From Alistipes sp. (GTDB lineage Bacteria > Bacteroidota > Bacteroidia > Bacteroidales > Rikenellaceae): a stretch of 64,000 nucleotides of DNA. The translations under genes were made by a program, and so were the position numbers. The stretch is from positions 124,001 to 188,000 of the forward strand of contig JAHHQO010000003.1 in NCBI GenBank assembly GCA_020026335.1. Reading direction: 5' to 3'. Below are positions 60,968 to 64,000 of the stretch, piece after piece; the stretch's first letter is position 1; each line of letters begins with the position of its first letter. The notes beneath the pieces were generated by a model that was not told the DNA's origin, made no database searches, and saw only the letters and a program-made list of their open reading frames with translations.

Positions 60968-62071
60968 TTAATTGTTTAATGATTTCCAAATACCCGTCAA
61001 TTTATCCCACACAATAGGCATCGAATATTGTTCCGCGACACGCTTGCGGGCATTCAATCCGCATTGAAGAGCATAATTACGTTGGCACAACATCTTTTCA
61101 ATCGCAGTTTTCAAACCTTCGACATCCTTGGGTTTCACACAAATGCCGTGATTGAAACCGTGGGCAATATCCAGCATTTCGGGAATGGCTCCTACATTCG
61201 TGGTTACAATCGGGCAGGCGCATGCCATGCTTTCCAATATCACGTTGGGGAATCCCTCGGTATAGGTAGGTAAGACAAAAACGCCGGCAGAAAGCATCTC
61301 TGTGATGGTTGTTTCATAATTTTGCTCTCCCACAATATCTAACCAGGTTTCACTATTCTCACCTGCCGCTTGTCGGAGTTGTGAGCGCATTTCATCAGAT
61401 ACGAAGCCCAACATCCTCACTTTGATATCGGGTATCTGCTTGCAAGCCTCAACCAGTTCAAATACTCCTTTAGTCGGAATAACATGACCTGCAAAAACGA
61501 TTTTTCGTTCCTGTCTGACAATAGAAGCATTCTCGCGAATGATGGTGCCAATGGCCGGAGTTAGCGGGTTGGGAAGAAATTTGATGTTCTTGTATCCGGC
61601 ACGAGTTAGTGTCTCATGGGATTTGTTGTCGATGACAATCACCTTGTCCGCCAAAGCAAGAGCACGCACCAACAACTTGTATTCCCAATTCTTTTGAGCA
61701 AATAAATCGGGGATACGACCGAAATGGAAGTGGAGAATAGATTTCAAGCCGCGCTGACGGGCAATCTTTAAAAGAATGATATCTTTAACCAATAAAAAGG
61801 AAGCAGGTGTTGTAATATGGATAATGTCGCCTTCATATCTTTCAATCTGCTTTTTAGCATCAAATATGAGTCGAGAGTAATCAACAAAAGCTCGATATGC
61901 TTTTACAATTCTGTTGGAAATTTTTTGTCCATTAATTTTACGAGAAAAATCGAAATATTCAATATCAATATTTGGATTTTTATGCTGCTTGTTATACTCG
62001 ATAAAATGATTTGTCCATTTGACAATACCTCCGACAACACCCGAAACAGGTGAGCACATTAGTATTTTCAT
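60968..62071 (-). CDS. Glycosyltransferase family 4 protein
   Basis: 367 residues, GT-B fold. N-terminal acceptor domain (MCSPVSGVVGGIVKWTNHFIE), C-terminal GT1/4 donor domain with KIVFAGHVIPTKGVFELVEA and the E-x7-E motif in 'EGFPNVILESMACACPIV'. It transfers a sugar from a nucleotide donor during repeat-unit assembly on the inner membrane; donor unknown. AT-rich. Confidence 0.92.
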   Translation of the reverse strand: MKILMCSPVSGVVGGIVKWTNHFIEYNKQHKNPNIDIEYFDFSRKINGQKISNRIVKAYRAFVDYSRLIFDAKKQIERYEGDIIHITTPASFLLVKDIILLKIARQRGLKSILHFHFGRIPDLFAQKNWEYKLLVRALALADKVIVIDNKSHETLTRAGYKNIKFLPNPLTPAIGTIIRENASIVRQERKIVFAGHVIPTKGVFELVEACKQIPDIKVRMLGFVSDEMRSQLRQAAGENSETWLDIVGEQNYETTITEMLSAGVFVLPTYTEGFPNVILESMACACPIVTTNVGAIPEMLDIAHGFNHGICVKPKDVEGLKTAIEKMLCQRNYALQCGLNARKRVAEQYSMPIVWDKLTGIWKSLNN

Positions 62072-62097
62072 AATAACCCTACAAGACGTTATCTAAT

Positions 62098-63138
62098 TTA
62101 TTTTACGAATACAAATCTTCTTGTTTTAACAAAATAAAATATAGAAGAACTCCAAAAAAGCAAAGACGAACAACGGAACTTTATCATAAGCAGGAATACC
62201 TTTGCGTCAAGATTTAAAAAGTCAGAAAATTTAACAACATTAATGAATTTATCCCAATGAGGATCATGAACTATTTGATATAAATATCCTTTTTTTGTTG
62301 TATTGGATAAATCCTTATGTGCAATAATATTTCTAACCCATGATTTCATTCGACCAAAATAGAAGCGGTACAGAATTCTGTCTATATCATATCCATGTTG
62401 GCGGTATAGTTCTAAAATATAACTCATCAGTAATTTATCTTTGTTTACTTTCTCAAATCGGAAAGAATGAGATAGACTGGTCGCATTAAAGCAGTAATAA
62501 TAAAATGCTTGAGGAATATAAGCCACTTGATTTGCTTGGAGAATTGCAGATAATTGAAAATGGAGATCCTCTGAATTACACTCTCTTTCTGAATAAAATT
62601 CAACAGCCAAAACAGATCTCTTGTATACACTGTGCCAAACAGACATCATCAATGGACGTTTGGCAACACCATCAATATATTTCAAGGATAAATTCAATAA
62701 TTCTCTCTTTTCAAAAACACGAGGATTGGGAAAGTCATTAATATCTTTAAATTTGTTTTCTGATATTCCCCAATGGCAACCACAATAAACAATGTCTGCA
62801 TTATGTTTGAGAGACTTTGAAATAAGTGTTTCATACATATCCAAGTCGACATAATCATCGCTGTCAATGAAGGCGATATAATCTCCTGTCGCAATCTCCA
62901 ATCCACTGTTTCGGGCAAATCCCAATCCCGCATTCTGCTTGTGGATGACCTTGATACGACTGTCTTTTTCGGCCCAAGAGTCGCACATCTTTGGACAATT
63001 ATCCGGAGAACCGTCATCAACCAATATAATTTCTATATTATTATAGGTCTGTCGAACAACGGAATTAATACAACGATCCAGATATTTTTCGACCTTATAG
63101 ATAGGAATAATTACGCTTAATAGGGGTTGTTGTGCCAT
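62098..63138 (-). CDS. Glycosyltransferase family 2 protein
   Basis: 346 residues, GT-A fold. SVIIPIYKVEKYLDRCINSV, IILVDDGSPDNCPKM and FIDSDDYVDLDMYE provide the nucleotide and DxD motifs. The C-terminal part (about 220-346) is of low complexity with aromatic and basic residues, as in capsular GT2 enzymes. Strongly AT-rich, unlike the housekeeping part of the window. 4 bp upstream lies the acetyltransferase gene. Confidence 0.92.
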   Translation of the reverse strand: MAQQPLLSVIIPIYKVEKYLDRCINSVVRQTYNNIEIILVDDGSPDNCPKMCDSWAEKDSRIKVIHKQNAGLGFARNSGLEIATGDYIAFIDSDDYVDLDMYETLISKSLKHNADIVYCGCHWGISENKFKDINDFPNPRVFEKRELLNLSLKYIDGVAKRPLMMSVWHSVYKRSVLAVEFYSERECNSEDLHFQLSAILQANQVAYIPQAFYYYCFNATSLSHSFRFEKVNKDKLLMSYILELYRQHGYDIDRILYRFYFGRMKSWVRNIIAHKDLSNTTKKGYLYQIVHDPHWDKFINVVKFSDFLNLDAKVFLLMIKFRCSSLLFWSSSIFYFVKTRRFVFVK

Positions 63139-63142
63139 ATTC

Positions 63143-63859
63143 TTATTGCTTATCAGTTTCTTTTAATTTTGAATTAACGACTTGCATAAATTCATCAAAA
63201 CCATGATAGGGCGCTTTATGAATTTGCTTCCACATTTCGAATTGTTCATCATTGAACACTCTGTGATAGGGATAATCATATTCCTGATAATTTGAACCAT
63301 CTACAAAAGCCGGATAATCATCATAGAAATCGCTGACGACAGGTGTGCGTCCCGAACGATATATTTCCAAAGCATATTCAATGGCCTCGTCAACATATTG
63401 TTGCTTGCGTTTTTCGTAATATGAATCAAATGAGCAAATTACTTTCGCGGGAGCACCGGCAGCAACAGAATTAGATGGAATTGATTTGGTGACAACCGAA
63501 CCAAAGCCGATGATTACATTATCACCAATGGTCACTCCTTTTAGAATTGACACATTTTGGCCGAGCCATACATTATTACCAATTTTGATTTTCCCATGCG
63601 ATGGAATAAAATCACCATATTTATTAACAAATGCTCGAGAAGCATAGTCATGACACATAATCGTTGTGCCTTTATGCAACAAAACTCGTTCTCCAATTTC
63701 TATTAAATCTGGACGAGATATATCAAGAGTAAAATGTCTCGGATCAAAAATGATGGTTCCCTCGCCGATTTTAATCCCCTTTTTTCTGTAATAACTAATC
63801 CATGTATCTGATTTGCCGAAAATCAGCATGAAGACTTTTTTAATTCTTGAAATGAACAT
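63143..63859 (-). CDS. CatB-like hexapeptide acetyltransferase
   Basis: 238 residues, left-handed beta-helix acyltransferase. Hexapeptide run 'KIKIGNNVWLGQNVSILKGVTIGDNVIIGFGSVVTKSIPSN' (about 90-130), the His-containing MCHDYASRA loop and the GAPAKVICSFDSYYEKRKQQ end. The C-terminal 75 residues are an extra helical tail rich in Tyr and Asp. It probably acetylates a repeat-unit sugar. Very AT-rich. Confidence 0.87.
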   Translation of the reverse strand: MFISRIKKVFMLIFGKSDTWISYYRKKGIKIGEGTIIFDPRHFTLDISRPDLIEIGERVLLHKGTTIMCHDYASRAFVNKYGDFIPSHGKIKIGNNVWLGQNVSILKGVTIGDNVIIGFGSVVTKSIPSNSVAAGAPAKVICSFDSYYEKRKQQYVDEAIEYALEIYRSGRTPVVSDFYDDYPAFVDGSNYQEYDYPYHRVFNDEQFEMWKQIHKAPYHGFDEFMQVVNSKLKETDKQ

Positions 63860-63865
63860 ATTGCC

Positions 63866-64000
63866 TTATATTAAATCCCACACAAAAGCACAACCTGAAT
63901 AGGGCATTGAGCCTATCTTGGACAGCCATGGGAACGTATATACCATGATAGACAAAACAATTAATAGTGCTTTTATAATTTTATTCATTGGAAATTTCAT
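63866..64000 (-). CDS. C-terminal end of a membrane protein, cut by window edge
   Basis: 44 residues are open to the window edge on the minus strand and end at TAA 63866-63868. They contain one hydrophobic helix (IIKALLIVLSIMVYTFP) and a short tail (SKIGSMPYSGCAFVWDLI). In a capsule/O-antigen cluster this could be the end of a polymerase (Wzy/EpsG-like) or flippase, but the fragment alone does not decide. Confidence 0.55.
   Translation of the reverse strand: MKFPMNKIIKALLIVLSIMVYTFPWLSKIGSMPYSGCAFVWDLI

Noticed and set aside
1..64000. CRISPR arrays, insertion sequences or prophage genes
   Set aside because: No regularly spaced repeats, transposase/integrase motifs or phage structural genes were seen in any frame.

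Overview
The window looks like a gut Bacteroidales chromosome, possibly Alistipes or another Rikenellaceae. The evidence is Bacteroidota-type promoters (TAnnTTTG at -7 with a weak TTG-like -33), many SPII lipoproteins, a SusC/SusD pair, GH92/GH20 enzymes, TonB-dependent receptors and a fairly GC-rich coding background. The genus is inference; no rRNA is present.

Layout. 1-9.5 kb is housekeeping: the 3' part of an AddB-like nuclease, tRNA-Gln(TTG), a hotdog thioesterase, ffh, a YggS-type PLP protein, a secreted C69 dipeptidase and a dihydrolipoyl dehydrogenase. 9.7-13.1 kb holds a modular lipoprotein and an OmpA-family porin, both on the minus strand. 13.5-17.4 kb pairs a GH20 hexosaminidase with a Ser-type sulfatase. 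17.5-23.2 kb is metabolism and repair: threonine aldolase, mtnN-luxS, adenine deaminase, a glutaredoxin-like protein and mutY. 23.2-24.3 kb is a frameshifted choloylglycine-hydrolase-family pseudogene.

24.4-46 kb is a polysaccharide/glycoprotein utilization locus. A GH92 mannosidase lies on the minus strand. Divergent to it are a membrane-spanning propeller-AraC regulator, a GH20 with a PA14-like end, SusC, SusD, a GH92 fused to a basic-secretory-protein (BSP) type metallopeptidase, two tandem BSP-like lipoproteins, and a large fimbrillin-like lipoprotein with an internally duplicated C-terminal half. Mannosidases, a hexosaminidase and three HExxH peptidase domains behind one SusCD pair suggest attack on mannosylated glycoproteins.

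46.2-55.1 kb (minus strand) is a tightly packed seven-gene operon: a TonB-dependent receptor without SusD, a small lipoprotein, a DUF6850-like outer-membrane barrel, a DUF4876-like lipoprotein, an ABC ATPase, a permease and a DUF4857-like membrane protein. Its substrate is unknown, and it is the second candidate for an undescribed system.

55.4 kb to the end (minus strand) is the distal part of a capsule/O-antigen cluster. It contains a WecG-family glycosyltransferase, the UDP-L-FucNAc enzymes (FnlC/CapG, FnlB/CapF, FnlA/CapE) with a WbuC cupin, then AT-rich glycosyltransferases and acetyltransferases. It ends in a membrane-protein gene cut by the window edge.
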